Source: Chrysoporthe austroafricana (taxonomy: Eukaryota > Ascomycota > Sordariomycetes > Diaporthales > Cryphonectriaceae). From it: 64,000 nucleotides of DNA. Within the stretch, counting starts at the first letter, position 1, and the number at the start of each line of letters is the position of its first letter. The notes beneath the pieces are model-generated. The model was not told the DNA's origin and did no database searches. It saw nothing but the letters and a program-made list of their open reading frames with translations. Below, one piece after another: positions 37,574 through 53,749 of this stretch. A program made the translations under genes and the position numbers. The DNA lies in assembly GCA_001051155.2 (NCBI GenBank), contig JYIP02000004.1:3280383-3344382 (forward strand). The letters are read 5' to 3'.

Positions 37574-39052
37574 ATGGACCGCATGATTGGCTGGGCCGAT
37601 GACAGCGTACCAAGCATCGCTCAGGACGACCACACAGTTTCAGTTGGCACTGTCCAGCCTCCCTCGTACCATCATCCGCATCAGCATCAGCACCACGCCC
37701 ATACGCAGCATCCTCACGCATCGCACCCCTTCAGCCAAGGCCCTGCGCAATCTCACCATCCTGCCGCTGCCGCAGGAGGCTATGGGCATCACAACTGGCA
37801 GACGGTCCCGCCGCCGCCTTCTGTGACTGCCACCGCTGCTGTGCCACCGCAACAACAGGTCGTGCCGCCATCTAGGCCTCAGTCAACCATCCCTATTCCT
37901 GCTCCCACGCCCGTCTCCGTGCCTGTGTCCCTACCAGCTCCAACCCAGGCGACATCGTCGACGCCCATCCCGCAGCAGCAGCAGGCGCAGCCGCAGCAGG
38001 CGCAGCAGCAGCAGCAGCAAGCAGCACCGCCCCCGCCGCAGCAAACCTCGACGCACCCGCAGCCGCGACAGACCAAGAAGCGGAAGCTGAACGACCAACA
38101 GAGGCACCAGCAGCAATCGCAACAGGCTCCGGCCGGCTCATCTGCGTCTAATTCCGACAGACTCGGCTTGCTGCAGACCAACCTCCCCTCGCCTGCCCCA
38201 TCCGCCTCAGTACCTACGCCTCCTCCCCCAAACCAGCAGTCATCTCAGCCGACGTCCAACGTGGCTTCCTCAAAGCAGACCGCACCTCCGCAGACGCCCC
38301 AGAACTGGAGTCTGGCAGGCCCCTCGAGCGCAGCTAGGAGCTCATCTGCCATGCCTCAGTCTCCGGCGCCGGCCCTGGCACCTCCCCCCGAGGGCATATA
38401 CCGCACATTCGAAGACCTCCTTACTGCCGTACAGCGTGTGGCTAAGGACCAGGGATATGGCGTCGTAAAGCTTCGGTCCAGCAACTACCGTGAGGGCAAG
38501 CCGACTCGCTTCGACCTGGTGTGTGACCGCGGAGGAGTCAAGTACAGTAGCACGGCCAAGAAGCGCAACCCTAGCACACGGAAGGTGGACTGTCCATGGC
38601 GTGGAAAGGCCGTGTGCGAAGTACAGTTGGGAAACCAGTGGCGTTTCGTGGTTCAAGAGGCACGGCATAATCACGAGCCACGTGTGCCTACCGCAGCTCC
38701 GGGGCAGGAAAACAATCCCATGGCGCAGAGTCTGAGGAGCATTGTCCATAAAATCGACCGTTTGTCCCATGACACGTCTCAGGGCTTGGGAAGGATCGAA
38801 AGCCGCCTTGACAACATCGAGAAACGCCTGGACGTCTTCGAGCAGAATCAGCAGAACCAACAACAGCAACAGAACCATCAGAACCACATGGTCAACAACC
38901 GTGTCCCAATGATGGGCGGGCCGGGGATGTTGGACACCAGAATGCAGCAGGTGGAGGCACGAATGGATGCAATGGAGTCTAGGGGTATCGATATGTCAAT
39001 GGGCGATATGGATCCGGCAACACGGTCGCTGCTGACGGGTTCTGCAATGTAG
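37574..39052 (+). CDS. Gln/Pro-rich putative transcription factor with FAR1-type zinc finger
   Basis: Single-exon gene, 492 aa. The first about 270 residues are disordered and rich in Gln, Pro, Ser and His, with several poly-Gln runs and one basic KKRKL patch that could be a nuclear signal. Residues about 275-375 form a FAR1/WRKY-GCM1-like domain: IYRTFEDLLTAVQRVAKDQG, then FDLVCDRGG, KVDCPWRGKAV, and RHNHEP. This gives the C...C...HxH zinc ligand pattern of FAR1 domains, which derive from Mutator-like transposases. After that come a coiled coil (RSIVHKIDRLSHDTS, RIESRLDNIEKRLDVFE), a poly-Gln/Asn stretch and a Met-rich tail. No transposase catalytic core follows, so this looks like a host regulator rather than a mobile element. 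The target is unknown. Confidence 0.85.
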   Translation: MDRMIGWADDSVPSIAQDDHTVSVGTVQPPSYHHPHQHQHHAHTQHPHASHPFSQGPAQSHHPAAAAGGYGHHNWQTVPPPPSVTATAAVPPQQQVVPPSRPQSTIPIPAPTPVSVPVSLPAPTQATSSTPIPQQQQAQPQQAQQQQQQAAPPPPQQTSTHPQPRQTKKRKLNDQQRHQQQSQQAPAGSSASNSDRLGLLQTNLPSPAPSASVPTPPPPNQQSSQPTSNVASSKQTAPPQTPQNWSLAGPSSAARSSSAMPQSPAPALAPPPEGIYRTFEDLLTAVQRVAKDQGYGVVKLRSSNYREGKPTRFDLVCDRGGVKYSSTAKKRNPSTRKVDCPWRGKAVCEVQLGNQWRFVVQEARHNHEPRVPTAAPGQENNPMAQSLRSIVHKIDRLSHDTSQGLGRIESRLDNIEKRLDVFEQNQQNQQQQQNHQNHMVNNRVPMMGGPGMLDTRMQQVEARMDAMESRGIDMSMGDMDPATRSLLTGSAM

Positions 39053-41567
39053 GACGAGCCGAACCCTGCGCCTCGTCCTCGCCCATCAACCTAACTCGCT
39101 CACCTCGATGTACAAACCAAATGGACCACGCCAAACAGGGGGACAACACGGCTCGACCAACAGTCCGCTCGATATTGTGACCGCCTTCAGGGAGGCAGAC
39201 ATATCTGTCACGACGAGCTCTGGCACTCGAGGTCCTCGGGAGCCCGTTTCATTGTACCTGCATGAATTTTGTTCTTACAAATACACAACTCAGACAAGAC
39301 TGTGTGCATTGCCAGGAGATTTTGGAGTGTTGGGGCAGTCCGTTTTCAATTTATGCTCACGGTTTCTTCAAAGGGGAAGGGAGGTCAGCATTCGGGGCGT
39401 TATCTGAATGGCCGTCAGTTTTGGATCTTCTCCGCTGATGATGTCGACTCTGCTTTTCACCCTGTCAAAGCCGCAGCACTATGTCGGGTGTAGAAGCACA
39501 CACACGGTACACACACACACACACATTTCACTTGCCTCTCTAGTCATGGCTATGGCATGTAGATGTCCAAGGAAGACTCATGTTGTACATATCAATCAAT
39601 ACACAGCAGTCGTCGGCTGTCGCCTTAGAGTAGATGGCTGGAAGCCCATGGCACTTTTCTAGAATGTGACTTGAGGGCTGTTGGATCATTTGATCACCAC
39701 ATCATTCCCTCACTAACACCTGACTGTGTGAGCACCTCGCTGGAACTTGCCGACTAGAACTCCGCAGCTTTACAAGTGCCACTAGATGCCTCAGCATCAA
39801 AGGTATTGTCATCGATCTTCCCGCCGGTTAAGGCACCTGTTCTCCCTCATGGAATTCATGGTCTCATGACACCTAGCCTCGAGGTCTTAGCCCCTCCCTC
39901 GACAAAGTACAAGCACAGTGCGGGGCTCACCATGTGGTTGCAATAATCTCCAGCAACCCATGGGTCTGAAACTGTCTCTTGGTGCTCCGTACTACATCAT
40001 TTGTGCCCGTGGTGGAGAATAGTCAAGAACATCAGCTAGGGTGCTGTCCTGAGTAGCAAGACACAGATGTGGACAAGACACTGAATTCGAACGACATGAT
40101 TAGGAGGTCTGGTAAAGATCACCCGGGTCTCTGCAACTCATCTCTATCCTTGCTCTTATAATAGAAGATTGAACAACTCCCTGATGGCTTGAGGCCCAAT
40201 ATCCAGCCTTGTCCAAAATACTTGGAAAGGCATCCGCGTCAAGGAGTGTACAAGGCTACACACCCCATCAACACGGCTGGAAAAGATGATATCGGAATTG
40301 TTTTCTTTTAGTTTTGGTGATCTCACCGAAAATCACTTCCACACGGCGGACATTGCGAGACCTTTCTGACGGGCGGGTCCTACGGGCCCATGACACTGTG
40401 TGTGGGCCTCACTCTGCCCGACAGTAACCTTCGAGACGTCTCTCGTGGTCGGATCCGGCCATCGCTACGGCTTTGCTAGCATACGCCAACGAGGAACGCA
40501 GTACTCCCGAGACGCCTTGAGACGCAGCTTCTTCAAAGCGGCCCTGTGTGTGGTCTTCAGCCGTGCGAAACTGATGTTGCTTCCCAGAAGGACTTGTCCA
40601 GATAACGCGCGATCATGCCGGGGGCTGCTGGCAGAGTCAGCAACTCGCAGTCAAAGATGGTGTGTGAAAATGCAGGTCGTATGAGTGTTCATCTAATTTG
40701 CTCAGGAACGGAGCACCCAAGACGGGCCCCGAACTCCCGCGAATCTCACTTGGCTGTACTCCAGGTCGACTCGTGCATAGAGACGCCCGAGGACTTTGTT
40801 CCGGAACAACATCCTGCTGGTGAAGCTGTGCCTGGGCGACAGGGCGTGAGGAGCGTCCCCTCTGCGGCCAGCCTGCGGGACTATGCCGGCGAAACATTTC
40901 CACAGTCGAGGTCGGAGATCGAGGCGTGTTCCAGCGCCTCCTGCAGAACACGCTGGCACCCACCGCCTCGAAGCCGTCGAGATCCGAGAACGTACTCAAT
41001 GATTAGGCTGTAGATAACCGTTACAGACCCACGAGGGATACTTATTGGCCCACTCACACATGCACGATTCTGGGGGACCCCTGAGAGGCACTAAGACATA
41101 GCGCAGGCAGGAGACCAGAAAGCGCTGCGCCAATTGGGTCGTGGATGATTTGCAAAGGCTTTGATAATCAGCCTCGGGCGATGACAAGGGCCCAATGCGG
41201 AAGTACTCAGCACTTGGTCATGACGGCTCGGAAATAGTTCTGCAGACGTCGCGACGATGCGTCCTGCGGCCCTTATCAAGTATATAGACCATTGCCTGTA
41301 CGTGCATCGCGTGAAACACTCGGCCTTCTTTGGTTCCTTGCCGCAAGGCACCATCGAGATCTGACTTGTCCTGCGGGATTCATGCGCTCTACCGCCAGCC
41401 TCGGCTTTGAGAGGGCGCTGTTTAGATCACTCGCTCCAGGCTCACCGAGAACCCCAAGCCTGCCACTGGCCTTAAGCACCGCGACCAGGCCCGGACAAGG
41501 GAGGCCTCACCATCTCTGGGACCTGTCCTGCTCCTCTTAGCGCCGACAACGCCGCGACGTGGTCAGC
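39053..41567. other. 2.5-kb stretch without a supported gene
   Basis: Begins with the A/T-richer 3' region of the FAR1-type gene, including a CA repeat. Open frames at 40.4-41.0 kb and 41.0-41.5 kb have no motif and poor composition. The last part is the upstream region of the hemerythrin gene. Confidence 0.5.
39498..39525. repeat. CA microsatellite
   Basis: Imperfect (CA)n run interrupted by a GGTA, in noncoding DNA. Confidence 0.75.
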
Positions 41568-42289
41568 ATGGCGTCCGCCGAGGGCCGTTCTGAGACACCG
41601 CCCACGCCCGAGGATCCATGCGGGAAGGCCGCAGAGGCAAAGCTGAGCGCGGATGTACCTGTGGCTGAGGAAGCAGAGCCGGCACTGCCACCACTGTCGC
41701 CCCACGAGTTCAAGCAGTACAACAGGCTAGCCGAGCACATGGATTACTTCGTACGATCTCCGCCCGCGATCCCGCCCGCCGCCGGTGTGGCGCCCCCCTT
41801 CCCCCCTCCCTCAGATCCTCACTGACGCATGTCTTGCAGCATGAGCACTTCCGCCGCACCTGGACGACCCTCTACACCGCGGCGTCCTCGGGCCGCAGGC
41901 CGGCGGGCATGGGCCTCAAGCAGTTCCTGGACGAGGGCCTCTCGTTCATCAGCCACCTCACCACGCACCACAACATCGAGGAGACGTACATCTTCCCCGT
42001 GCTGGCGCGCAAGATGCCCGAGTTCCAGCCGGGCGGCAAGGGCGGGCGGAAGGCCGCGGAGCTGCTGCAGCAGCACAAGGAGATCCACCGGGGCATGGAC
42101 GTCATGGAGGACTACCTGAGGAGGTGTAAGAACCGGGAGGTGGAGCTGGAGATGGGGGTGCTGAGGGGCAAGATGGACACGTGGGGGGAGGTGTTGTGGA
42201 AGCATCTGGACCAGGAGGTGAGGACGCTCGGCGCGGAAAATGTGCGGCGCTATTTCACGCTGGAGGAGGTCAGGAGGATACCCATGTGA
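41568..42289 (+). CDS. hemerythrin/HHE-domain protein
   Basis: Putative metal-binding protein; HHE domains coordinate a di-iron or other metal centre and bind oxygen or act in metal homeostasis. Two exons (41568-41750, 41840-42289) give 210 aa. The first 45 residues are acidic/Pro-rich and disordered. The domain starts with NRLAEHMDYF and continues over the splice into HEHFRRTW. It then shows the family's His-rich helices: FISHLTTHHNIEE, LLQQHKEIHRGMD and LWKHLDQE. These supply the expected His and Glu ligands (H...HxxxE...HxxxH...HxxxE). No signal peptide. Length and motif order fit the common small fungal HHE proteins; the physiological role is unknown. Confidence 0.88.
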
Positions 42290-44231
42290 AGAACCCTTAT
42301 TTCTTCTTTACCGAGTTTTTTCCTCCCCCTCTTTTCTGTTTATGCTTTCTGCACGACCTTCTGACTGATGATTATGTCCTCTCTCCTACAACCCCCCTCC
42401 CGCAGCCGCATCCCACTCGCAAGCACCAGCCGGTGAGGTCCCTCACCGTCAGAGGCCACCCAGAGACTTGTGTGTGGTGGTTCGGCTGCTGGCTCAGCCG
42501 GGAGCTGGCTCTTGGCAGCATCTTCGACGGCACTCGCACTATACTTGCCCTCCATGCGAAAGTACCGAGATATCCTGTGCATTAGCTTCTTGTCGTCCTC
42601 GGCAACATTGGGCCGCTCAGTGCAAATCTGCCGAAGAGCGGTCGCATCGGGGGCGCTAGGATTATAATCATGCTGATCCTGCACTCCAGGACGCTCCGTG
42701 CCAGGGCGCTGCGGTATCAAGTACAAATACGCGTGAGCTACTGGCCGACGTCTTGGGCATACTGGGAACGATCAGTCACATGATATGTCGGAACCAGAAT
42801 CTGCGAGTCTTGTAGAGATACGAAAGTCTGGTTACACTGCCCATTGCGACACTGCCTCTCGCCAGCCTATGCGTACCTTGGCCAAGTCACAGTCCACCAG
42901 CACTGAAGAGCATCAAGCACTGGTCCTCTGCTTCAGTGGTAGCTTCAACTTCAAAAAGCACGGCAGAGGTGCTGCACACAGCATAAGATCTGTCACGATG
43001 TTTGACGGCTGCGCTGGCGTACAAGGAATCCACAAAGTGATAGTAGGGCTTCGAATTTCTCAGCACAAGGTCCCATGCCGCCTGTACAGGATGATAGATT
43101 GAAATCGATAGGATCATTGTGGTAACGGAATATTATAGATTTGTTGTTTTGGTGATGTGGGTGGTCAGGCCTGTTACTGGACGTTCTCCCGCCATTTCAT
43201 GTCTTGAGACGAGTAGACACTTAAAGCGTGGGATCATGCCGGAAGCAGAACGCACGCTGAGCTGTCGCGGATCAATGTATTGAGTCCAACGGCAAGACAA
43301 CTCGCTTATATCATCTTTCTCTTAAGCTGAAGTTGATGGTTCTGGGAACAACTGAGTTGCGGCTCGCTAGTAGTTGCGTGAATTAGGAGGAAAAGCGCCC
43401 AGGTGGAAGCCAGGGACCACCAGCAGTTAGACGTCGAGCCGCAGTATCTGTCGTCATGGGCCGAGAGTTCTTCGTAGGAGCGACTAATCACATCAAAGGC
43501 CACTACATGTCATTTACAATTATCAAAGTTGCGACTAGGGCTAGCGTGATAGAGATGTAGCTGTCGAGGCTATAGCACACGAGAGCTTCGTGCCTGGGAA
43601 GCGGGGAATGATTGCGTCACAATGTGCCCGATTCTTCCAGAGAATCACTGGTCGATGGTTATGTCGGCGCAATTGTTGGTAGGGCCATCTCAGTATGTCT
43701 TGTGTGAAACAGGAGCAACCATTAGTGCAGGTAGAGGGGCTCAGCGTTCCGTCACATATGTGGACGAAGTGGTGGAAGATAGAGAGACTCAGGAACCTCG
43801 GGCTGCAACTTGGTCTTGAGTACTAGATCTGAGCTAACTCTGACGTTGGGCTGAGGAGATTTGTGCTCATGGTACCTACCGCAAGATGAAGTCAGGTAGA
43901 ATCCAGGGGTGGAGCTGAGGGCCGCGTCCAGAAGCATTCAGTGGGCTTTATCTTATCTCCCACAGCACGTCTCCCCAATGACCCCGCGGTAGCTAGTACT
44001 GCACCAAGGCAGCTCCCATCCATACCTGACTACCTCGCAGCCGCTGTGAAGTCGGCGAACCATACCAGACACACTTCTTCCATCGTCAGTTTCTACTGTT
44101 ATTGCCAACGAACGCCGTGCCGTGGTCTGACTTGACCCCCTAACCTGCTGCGATACCCACGACTAAAACACCCCCAAGGATCCTCTCGCCCTTCCAGACA
44201 CTTCTCGTCCTGCTAAGGGAAGTCAGTCACC
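42290..44231. other. intergenic with possible gene relic
   Basis: No confidently supported gene. The minus strand from about 43.5 to 42.3 kb has three protein-like pieces that I could not join (listed separately). The last 250 nt are the C/A-rich leader region of CSN5. Confidence 0.5.
42340..43503 (-). pseudogene. possible degraded or unresolved gene
   Basis: Three open stretches look more protein-like than surrounding shadows: 43503-43400 (FDVISRSYEELSAHDDRYC), 43117-42887 (AWDLVLRNSKPYYHFVDSLY) and 42707-42340 (APDATALRQICTERPNVAE, then DDKKLMHRISRYFRMEGKY). Each lies near plausible splice signals: an ATGTAG acceptor near 43503, a possible GTACGC donor near 42874, and a CGCAG acceptor near 42708. 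I could not link them in one phase without stops. They may be exons of a poorly conserved gene, a decayed gene, or chance. No family recognised. Confidence 0.2.
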
Positions 44232-45263
44232 ATGAAGGCCTCGGCTCTGAAGGGCTGGGAGCTGGAGAACAATGTGAAGCTCGTCGACCCGAGCCGCGAC
44301 TCCCTCTACAACTTCGACGAGAGCCACCACAAGGCCCTATGTGCCGCCAAGCCGTGGAAGAATGACCCCAACTATTTCAAGACCGTCCGCATCTCCGCCG
44401 TTGCCCTCATCAAGATGGTCATGCACGCTCGCTCCGGCGGTAATATCGAGATTATGGGCCTGATGCAGGGCTTCGTCGAGGAGGGTGCCCTGGTCATCAC
44501 CGACGCCTTCCGCCTGCCCGTCGAGGGTACCGAGACGCGTGTGAACGCGCAGGACGAGGCGAATGAGTACATGGTCAACTTCCCCCTCCTGGCCCGGGAG
44601 CAGGGCGCCCGCCTCGAGAACATACTCGGCTGGTACCACAGCCACCCGGGCTACGGCTGCTGGCTGTCGGGTATCGACGTGGCGACGCAGCACAACTGGC
44701 AGACCTTCGAGGACCCCTTCGTCGCCGTGGTGATTGACCCCCACCGGACTATTAGCGCGGGCAAGGTCGAGATCGGCGCCTTCAGGACGTACCCCGAGAA
44801 CTACAAGCCCACCGGCGAGTACGGCTCCGACGGATACCAGACCGTGCCGATGGCGAAGGCGGAGGACTTTGGTGCGCACGCGGACCGGTACTACAGCCTG
44901 GAGGTGGAGACGTTCAAGAGCACGCTGGAGTCGCAGCTGCTGGACCTGCTGTGGAACAAGTACTGGGTGCAGACGCTCTCGGCGAACCCGCTCATCACCA
45001 ACCGCGACTACGGAACCAAGCAGATGCTGGACCTCGCATCGAAGGTCCGGGAGCTCACCGTCGATCTGGAGCGCAAGGGCCGCGCTGTCCCGCAGATGGG
45101 CTCCCAGATCTACGTTGGCGCTGGCGGGAGCGGGGCTGCCATTGACCAGAACGTGGAGAAGCTGGCCAGGGATAGCAAGCAGATCGCCGCGAAGGAGGAG
45201 ACCGGCCTGATGGCGGTGCAGGTCAAGGCCAAGATCTTCAATGGCTTGGGCGGTGGGGTCTGA
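44232..45263 (+). CDS. CSN5: COP9 signalosome subunit 5 (deneddylase)
   Basis: Catalytic subunit of the COP9 signalosome, which removes Nedd8 from cullins and so controls SCF ubiquitin ligases; in fungi it links to light response and development. Intronless, 343 aa, normal length. The MPN+/JAMM metalloprotease site is intact: Glu73 in [10 protein letters not shown], then [20 protein letters not shown] with His136, His138 and Asp149. The downstream segment [17 protein letters not shown] is also typical. A C-terminal helical region ([28 protein letters not shown]) follows. The ATG context CACCATGAAG is favourable. The gene converges on the GluRS gene, with only about 310 bp between stop codons. 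Confidence 0.97.
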   Translation: MKASALKGWELENNVKLVDPSRDSLYNFDESHHKALCAAKPWKNDPNYFKTVRISAVALIKMVMHARSGGNIEIMGLMQGFVEEGALVITDAFRLPVEGTETRVNAQDEANEYMVNFPLLAREQGARLENILGWYHSHPGYGCWLSGIDVATQHNWQTFEDPFVAVVIDPHRTISAGKVEIGAFRTYPENYKPTGEYGSDGYQTVPMAKAEDFGAHADRYYSLEVETFKSTLESQLLDLLWNKYWVQTLSANPLITNRDYGTKQMLDLASKVRELTVDLERKGRAVPQMGSQIYVGAGGSGAAIDQNVEKLARDSKQIAAKEETGLMAVQVKAKIFNGLGGGV

Positions 45264-45572
45264 GCCACCGAAGGCTTTCCTGTTTGTCGTTGGAGTTGGG
45301 AGACAAAATGACGCTACGATACCATCTTTGCCTTGAGCACGTTTCGATGGGCAAATTTCATGAGGGAATACCGCATAATGCGGAAGGGTTAGCTGCCAGA
45401 GGCATTGCATAGACGGCGTTTAGATGGATCAATTGAACAAGGTCTTTCATGAGGTTCCATCTTCTACAGGGGACGGGACTTTACAACATAAAATACAAGA
45501 TATATCCATACATGCTAGACGACGCAGTCGAGTAGCACTGTCTAACCTGCTCGTCCGCCGGCTTCGCCGAAC
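45264..45572. other. convergent 3' intergenic region, CSN5 / GluRS
   Basis: 309 bp shared by two convergent 3' ends. A/T-rich in part; overlapping 3' UTRs are likely. No gene. Confidence 0.6.
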
Positions 45573-50671
<5,099 letters not shown>

Positions 50672-52158
50672 ATGGATAACGGCGAACCAACAGGCACAGG
50701 GGATGTTGACCTCTACGGTGAGAAAATGTCGCCCGGTCCCCGCCATAATATGACGGTGCTGGCGCTGCAGAGCTTTGACTGACCCAAGACAGAGCTGCTT
50801 GGTGTGGACAAGAGTGCAACCCAAGATCAGATCAAAAAGGCCTACAGAAAGGTGCGTAGATGGACCCCTTCACATATAGCCCTGTTCACGAGGAAGAGTA
50901 CGCTCACCGTCTCTATCTACAGGCCGCCCTGCAACATCACCCAGACAAGGTCCCAGAAGAGCGCCGCGAAGAAGCCGAAGCCAAATTCAAGGCCGCCACC
51001 CAAGCCTACGAGATCCTCCGTGATGAAGAGAAGCGCGAAATGTACGACCAGTACGGCATGGCCGCATTCGATTCCTCCCGCGGCGGCGGGCCCGGCGGTG
51101 CTGGCGTCGACCTGAACGACATCCTGGCGCAGATGTTCGGCATGGACATGGGCGCCGGCGGACCCGGCGGATTCAGACGGCAGCGCCGCGGCCGCGACGA
51201 GGAGCAGCAGTACAAGGTGACACTGGAGGAGTTGTACAAGGGCAAGACGGTCAAGTTCTCAGCCAACAAAAAGGTCATATGCTCCGCGTGCAAGGGCAGC
51301 GGCGCCAAGGAGAAGGTCAAGCCGCAGACGTGCGACCGCTGCAGGGGCAATGGCTACCAGGAGGCTTTCCAGCAGATTGGCCCCGGTATGGTCCGCCGCG
51401 CACAGGTGCAGTGTGACCACTGTCAGGGTTCCGGCATGTACTACAAGGAGAAGGACCGATGTAAGAAGTGCAAGGGCAAGCGCATCAACGATGAGATCAA
51501 GCCCATTGAAATCTACATCCCGCGTGGTGCTATGCAGGGCGAGAAAATCACACTGGAAGAAGAGGCGGACCAGTTTCCTGATCAGACGCCTGGCGACATC
51601 ATCTTTACGCTGGTGGAGGAGCCTCACGATGTGTTCACACGCATCGGTGCCGATCTGTCCGCAGACCTGAATGTCACTTTGGCCGAGTCGCTGAGTGGCT
51701 TCTCAAGAGTGGTTCTGAAGCACCTCGACGGGCGTGGTATCCATATCGAATACCCTCGTGGCAAGATCCTGCGGCCGAACGAGGTGATCAAGGTGGAGGG
51801 CGAGGGTATGCCGCTGAAGAGGGGCGAGGCCAAGGGCGATCTTTACCTTGTCGCAAAGGTCGAGTTCCCCGAGAACGGCTGGCTGAGCGATGATGCATCG
51901 TATGAAGCCCTGCAGAAGCTGCTGCCACAGCCTGCGCCCGCAATCGAGGCGGAGGAGATCGATGAGGTGGAATACGAGGAAGGTATTGACATTGAGGAGG
52001 TAAGCTCAACACTGTCGCGTGATTTTTGGCGCTTCATTCCACGATGCTGATCATGATATTCACAGATGGGCGCTCACTCAGGAGATCCACGGTTCGAAGG
52101 CGACTGGGAGGATGAGGACGACGGTGAAGAGGGTGCCACTCAATGTGCAACCCAGTAG
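50672..52158 (+). CDS. type I DnaJ/Hsp40 co-chaperone with C-terminal CaaX box
   Basis: Co-chaperone that stimulates Hsp70 and delivers unfolded clients; likely cytosolic and membrane-associated. Four exons (50672-50717, 50793-50851, 50923-51999, 52066-52158) give 424 aa. The J domain (residues about 13-75) has the HPD motif at 41-43, rebuilt across two introns (KKAYRK/AALQHHPDK). A short Gly-rich region follows (SSRGGGPGG). The zinc domain (about 155-222) has four Cys motifs: CSACKGSG, CDRCRGNG, CDHCQGSG and a final CKKCKGKR that departs from CxxCxGxG. The substrate-binding domains and an acidic tail complete the type I order. The protein ends in CATQ, a CaaX box expected to be farnesylated, as in yeast Ydj1. 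The zinc pattern and size could also fit the Ydj1 relative Xdj1, so I give no symbol. Confidence 0.94.
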
Positions 52159-52958
52159 AGATGCTTTGCGATACATAGAATTCTCACGATTATGAAAACT
52201 GCGAGCCCTTTGAGAATTACTGCGACAGACCGGTAGGAAAGTATATTCCGATTCATCTCCTTATGGGACAACCGGCACCTGATCTGATAGACATCCATGG
52301 ATGACGAAATGGGCGGTGTCAATGCCCCTAATGAGACTTATTATCTAGCAATACTTTGTCATTTATGCAGTGACACTCTTGAGTTTATATGCCTGGGTGT
52401 TTAGGCTCAGCCCTTAGACGCCTTCTGGTGCCATGGTGTATGGGTGCTCTCGGACTTTTTCTGTCGTTGAGGGGGAATTCCGCCTCACTCATTGGCAAGG
52501 GGGACGGACCGCGAGAAGTCTCATACATAACAAGGCACGACCACGGCAAAAGTGTATACTCAGACAGATAGACTGCTTTCCCCATCTGAAAAGTATACAA
52601 GTAGGACCAAATCGGGGGAATATATATTTCGGGCTCCGGTTCTCAACAATTTTAGGATTGCATTAGTTCACTTCATCGTCGATGGGTCGAGAATTGAAGG
52701 TTCTCTAAGTCCCGTTCACGTGACTTTGTGGCGGTGGTGTGGCTAGTGCAATTTTTCGATCTCGCACTGGCTTTTCGCTGCGACTCCGCGAAAACTTCCC
52801 AACCCGCCCCAGTCGGATCTCAATCAAAGACGTCCCTTCTTTTCTCACTAACCCACCCCCAGCAACCGTATCAAAATCAGTCAAGGTATGTTGAATTACT
52901 GCTCCTGCCCGGAACTTTTCTTTCTCAAAGCTGCTGGTGATACTGACAATCACTCAAG
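52159..52958. other. intergenic: DnaJ 3' side and eL32 promoter side
   Basis: 800 bp between two plus-strand genes. No gene. The last 200 nt include a C/T-rich leader before eL32. Confidence 0.6.
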
Positions 52959-53749
52959 ATGGTTGCCGCAAAGAAGCACGTCCCCATCGTCAAGAAGCGT
53001 ACGTACAAAACGATCGAAAAACTCCTGCCTCCCCAACACGAACCTCCCGCGACGACAGCGACAACAACAATGAACACGATCGATCTCTCGTCAATCACAG
53101 GTCTTCGTCGCTATGTCGCTGATCATACTCCGGACCTTCAACTTGTGCATACATGAATAGTGGGGCAAGAATATTGACGGAACATCTTCGTTGTAGGCAC
53201 CAAGCTCTTCAACCGCCACCAGAGTGACCGGTTCAAGTGCCTTGACCGATCATGGCGCAAGCCCAAGGGTATTGACAACCGTGTCCGCCGTCGATTCAGG
53301 GGCAACATTGCCATGCCCTCGGTATGTCTTCCCGAAAAATGATCTCACAAGACACCAATGGAGGGGCCCACGAGCCAGAGACATTGGAGATCGTTGCAGG
53401 GTGGAATAGAAGGCTAATCGGTCATGATTTCCGCGGATACAGATCGGCTATGGCTCCAACAAGAAGACCCGCCACATGATGCCTTCTGGCCACAAGGCCT
53501 TCCTCGTCAGCAACACCAAGGACGTTGAGCTACTGCTGATGCACAACCGCACCTACGCCGCCGAGTACGTCTACATTTCAATACCAATTTCGAGGGGAAA
53601 AGTCCTGTTGGAGGGGAAGGGACGCTGACTGGTATGATAGGATCGCCCACAATGTCTCGTCTAGGAAGCGCATCGACATCATCGCTCGCGCGAAGCAGCT
53701 GGGTGTCAAGGTCACCAACCCCAAGGCCAAGGTCACCACCGAGGTGTAA
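52959..53749 (+). CDS. RPL32: 60S ribosomal protein eL32
   Basis: Component of the cytosolic large ribosomal subunit. Four exons (52959-52998, 53197-53321, 53443-53564, 53641-53749) give 131 aa, normal for eL32. Junctions restore [33 protein letters not shown] and YAAEIAHNVSS in phase. Conserved segments include [31 protein letters not shown] and [19 protein letters not shown]. The first intron (198 nt) lies close to the start codon, as is common in ribosomal protein genes. Expected to be strongly expressed and co-regulated with other ribosomal genes such as eL34 in this window. Confidence 0.97.

Noticed and set aside
44337..45410. 357-codon minus-strand open frame
   Set aside because: Antisense to CSN5; arises from the strong GC3 bias of that gene.
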